A DNA stretch of 9,233 nucleotides from an uncultured Pseudomonadota bacterium (lineage in GTDB: Bacteria > Pseudomonadota > Gammaproteobacteria > Burkholderiales > Casimicrobiaceae), in the NCBI GenBank assembly GCA_937958295.1, contig CALFEY010000413.1:1-9233 (forward strand), given 5' to 3'. Below the pieces are notes generated by a model that saw only the letters and a program-made list of their open reading frames with translations, did no database searches and was not told the DNA's origin. Positions 7,263-9,233 of the stretch are shown here, one piece after another. The position numbers and the translations under genes are program-made. How positions within the stretch are numbered: the first letter of the stretch is position 1; each line of letters opens with the position of its first letter.

Positions 7263-8240
7263 CTAATTGTCTCTTTCGATGCCCTTGGCTTTGACGATCG
7301 CGCCGAAGCGCTCGTATTCGGCCTTCATGAAGGCATCGTATTCATCAGGGTTCGCGTCGGCGGCGACACGCCAGCCGAAAGCGGCGATCTGCTTGGCAAC
7401 CTCCGGATCGCGAAGCGCGTCGACGATCTCAGTGGCCAAGCGCTTCCTGACCTGGGGCGGCATGTTCGCCGGTCCTACGACGCCATACCATGACCCCGCC
7501 TCGGCGCCCTTGACGCCGAGCTCCGCAAATGTCTTTGCCTGCGGCAACCATGGCAATGCCCGTTCGGTCGCCGCGACACCCAACACCTTGACCTTGCCGG
7601 CGGGCTCGTTCGTATAAGCGGCAAGCGGGCTGCCAATCATGAGGTCGACGTGCCCTCCGATGAGCGCGGTAAGAGCGGGGGCGGCACCTTGGAAGGGGAC
7701 GTGCGTCAGCTGGATTCCGGTCGACGATTCAAGAAGGGCGAACGCAACATGGCCAGCACTGCCGATGCCCCACGTCGCGTAAGTAATCTTTCTTGGCTCC
7801 CGCTTGGCCGCTGCGACCACTTCCGCGAGCGTGCCTTCCTTGAGCGTCGGCCGTGCAATCAGAACGAACGATGCCGTCGCCACGAGCGCGACGGGGTCGA
7901 AATCCTTCAATGCGTCGTACGGAAGCCCTTTGTAGATGTGGGGGCTGATGGAATGCGTGTCACCGTTGGCCATGAGCAACGTGTAGCCGTCAGCGGGGGC
8001 TCTCGCCACAAACGTGCTGCCGATGGTTCCATTGGCACCCGGCTTGTTGTCGACCAGGACCGTCTGCTTGAGACGCTTCGAGAGTGCTTCCGCAACGATC
8101 CGGGCCGCGCCGTCCGTCGTTGAACCGGGCGGCCACGGCGCAATGATGTGAATCGGCTTGTCCGGATACTCGGCAGTCGCGGGTACAGCCGCGCCCGCCA
8201 ATAGAGCAACAGCAATCACTAGAGCGGAACGACGAATCAT
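7263..8240 (-). CDS. Bug/TctC-family periplasmic substrate-binding protein (operon-proximal copy)
   Basis: Second periplasmic binding protein of the Bug family, 325 residues. MIRR is followed by a hydrophobic stretch (6-19) and a likely signal peptidase site after ATA (residue 23). The mature protein begins EYPDKPIHI and shows the family landmarks at the same positions as the other copy: first ligand loop PWPPGSTTD at 35-43, DNKPGANG at 64-71, ADGYTLL at 83-89, second loop ATWGIGSAGH at 155-164, then HVPFQGAAPALTAL. The two copies differ clearly in the second loop, so they may bind different ligands. ATG 8240 is chosen because GAGGGAG lies five bases upstream and a signal peptide starts there; an in-frame start further up (8549) would run through about 290 bases of the enolase-superfamily gene. 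It lies 19 bases after that gene and two bases before the dehydrogenase. No TctA or TctB membrane subunit is in the window. Confidence 0.95.
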   Translation of the reverse strand: MIRRSALVIAVALLAGAAVPATAEYPDKPIHIIAPWPPGSTTDGAARIVAEALSKRLKQTVLVDNKPGANGTIGSTFVARAPADGYTLLMANGDTHSISPHIYKGLPYDALKDFDPVALVATASFVLIARPTLKEGTLAEVVAAAKREPRKITYATWGIGSAGHVAFALLESSTGIQLTHVPFQGAAPALTALIGGHVDLMIGSPLAAYTNEPAGKVKVLGVAATERALPWLPQAKTFAELGVKGAEAGSWYGVVGPANMPPQVRKRLATEIVDALRDPEVAKQIAAFGWRVAADANPDEYDAFMKAEYERFGAIVKAKGIERDN

Positions 8241-8245
8241 CTTAA

Positions 8246-8252
8246 CTCCCTC
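8246..8252 (-). promoter_or_regulatory. Ribosome binding site for the operon-proximal Bug gene
   Basis: On the minus strand this reads GAGGGAG, five bases before ATG 8240, in the 19-base gap after the enolase-superfamily gene. It decides the start of the binding protein. Confidence 0.75.
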
Positions 8253-8259
8253 AGTCGGG

Positions 8260-9233
8260 TCAGCTTTCCACGGCATAGCGTCGCAGCTTTTCCTCATCGA
8301 CCTCGACGCCGAGTCCAGGACCATCCGGAACCAACAGGTGGCCGTCGCGGAACTCGAAGGGCGTGCGAATGATGTCGTCGACGTATTTGCGCCCCGCGAC
8401 CTTGGTCCGCTCGATGCTGCTGGTCGAGGTGACCGGAATGGTCCCGGCGAGCGTGACCTCGGGTGACGACGCGGCCAGGTGAAGATTGGCCGCATTGCCA
8501 ATCCCCATTTCGCCTGAACCGTTGATGTCGCACGCAAAGCCGTGGGCACCCGCTACCGTCAACAGCCGCCGCGTCTTCCACAGGCCACCCGGCTTCGTGT
8601 AGTACACGGACAGGTACTGCGCCGCACCCGCAGTCGAGACCGCAATGACGTCCCGCTCGGTCCACACGCTTTCGTCGGCCATGATGGGGACGCTGCAGCG
8701 GGCGGAGACCTCGGCCATCGCACGCACGCCATCAACCGGCTGCTCCGCGAAGGCGATGCCGAATTCCGTCATCCGCTGAATCGCGTCGACCGCCTGACGC
8801 CAGCTGCGGTAACCTTGATTGGCGTCGACGCGAATTCGCGTCTTGTCCCCCACCGCCTTGCGCACTTCGCGCACGATGCTCACGTCGCGGTCCGGATCTA
8901 AGCCAATCTTGATCTTCAGTGTCCCGATCCCCTCGTCGACGACCTGCACCGCCTCGGCAACCGCGACATCGATGTCCATCAGACCTATGCTGTGCGCGAC
9001 CTCGACCTTGTCACGAAAGCGCCCGCCCAGAAGCTGATAAACGGGCACGGAAAGACGTCGCCCGACCGCATCCATGATTGCGACCTCGACTGCCGCCTTG
9101 GCGTAGGGATACCCGCGGACGGTGCGATTCATGGCCGCGTGGACCGCTTCGAACTGGCGAAGGTCCACCGTCTTGAGCGCAGGTACGAGGTGGTCATGAA
9201 TCACGGCGACGACCGTCTTCGGCGTTTCACCGT
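8260..9233 (-). CDS. Mandelate racemase/muconate lactonizing enzyme-family protein (5' end cut by window edge)
   Basis: Enolase-superfamily enzyme. These bind Mg2+ and abstract a proton next to a carboxylate, then racemise, cycloisomerise or dehydrate the substrate. The visible part starts inside the N-terminal capping domain with GETPKTVVAVIHDHLVPAL, and roughly the first 50 residues are missing. The barrel follows with all the muconate-lactonizing-type active-site positions in place: the K-x-K pair in LKIKIG (codons near 8908-8916), metal ligand D in RVDANQG (8824-8826), E in AEQPV (8743-8745), D in MADES (8674-8676), K in YYTKPGG (8593-8595) and E in GSGEMGIGNAA (8509-8511). Lysines on both sides of the barrel place it in the muconate lactonizing subgroup rather than the mandelate racemase (His-Asp) subgroup. 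That subgroup includes cycloisomerases, dipeptide epimerases, N-acylamino acid racemases and o-succinylbenzoate synthase, so the reaction stays open. It is the first visible gene of the operon; its promoter must lie to the right of the window. Confidence 0.93.
   Translation of the reverse strand, partial: GETPKTVVAVIHDHLVPALKTVDLRQFEAVHAAMNRTVRGYPYAKAAVEVAIMDAVGRRLSVPVYQLLGGRFRDKVEVAHSIGLMDIDVAVAEAVQVVDEGIGTLKIKIGLDPDRDVSIVREVRKAVGDKTRIRVDANQGYRSWRQAVDAIQRMTEFGIAFAEQPVDGVRAMAEVSARCSVPIMADESVWTERDVIAVSTAGAAQYLSVYYTKPGGLWKTRRLLTVAGAHGFACDINGSGEMGIGNAANLHLAASSPEVTLAGTIPVTSTSSIERTKVAGRKYVDDIIRTPFEFRDGHLLVPDGPGLGVEVDEEKLRRYAVES

Noticed and set aside
6097..7266. Long plus-strand open frame of 389 codons spanning the whole opine dehydrogenase-like gene
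   Set aside because: It is antisense to a gene with clear family motifs on the minus strand, its translation shows no recognisable domain and is rich in Arg and His, and such long antisense frames are common in GC-rich DNA.
8241..8549. Longer N-terminus for the operon-proximal Bug protein starting at 8549
   Set aside because: The extra part is antisense-free but out-of-frame readthrough of the enolase-superfamily gene; a signal peptide and a ribosome site mark ATG 8240 as the start.

Overview
The window is GC-rich, tightly packed bacterial DNA. Every supportable gene lies on the minus strand. The two periplasmic binding proteins are of the Bug (TctC) type, a family greatly expanded in Burkholderiales such as Bordetella, Achromobacter, Cupriavidus and Variovorax. 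Together with the GC-rich codon use, this makes a betaproteobacterium the best guess, but nothing here fixes the taxon.

Layout in the direction of transcription (high to low coordinates): a mandelate racemase/muconate lactonizing-type enolase-superfamily enzyme that enters from the right edge (8260-9233, N-terminus missing); a first Bug binding protein (7263-8240); an octopine/nopaline dehydrogenase-family protein (6157-7260); a luciferase-like flavin oxidoreductase (5169-6164); a molybdenum hydroxylase in two polypeptides, an FAD subunit (4305-5153) and a fused [2Fe-2S] plus molybdopterin subunit (1552-4308); a second Bug binding protein (555-1520); and, after a 111-base gap, an Lrp/AsnC-type regulator that leaves the window at the left edge with only its last residues missing (1-443).

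From 9233 to 555 the junctions run from an 8-base overlap to a 31-base gap, including one ATGA stop/start overlap, so these seven genes are probably one transcript. The 111-base gap before the regulator is the only place in the window with room for a promoter or operator, and it holds a perfect 12-base palindrome. No stretch of 300 bases lacks a gene. I saw no tRNA, rRNA, insertion sequence, CRISPR array or convincing intrinsic terminator.

The set reads as a catabolic operon for an unidentified small organic acid or amino-acid-like compound. Binding proteins capture it in the periplasm, and a molybdenum hydroxylase, a flavin-dependent oxidoreductase, an opine-dehydrogenase-like enzyme and an enolase-superfamily enzyme transform it. 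Each family is well known, but I do not recognise this combination as a described pathway. Membrane transport subunits (TctA/TctB) and molybdenum-cofactor insertion factors (XdhC/CoxF type) are not in the window. The operon continues past the right edge, so further genes may lie there.
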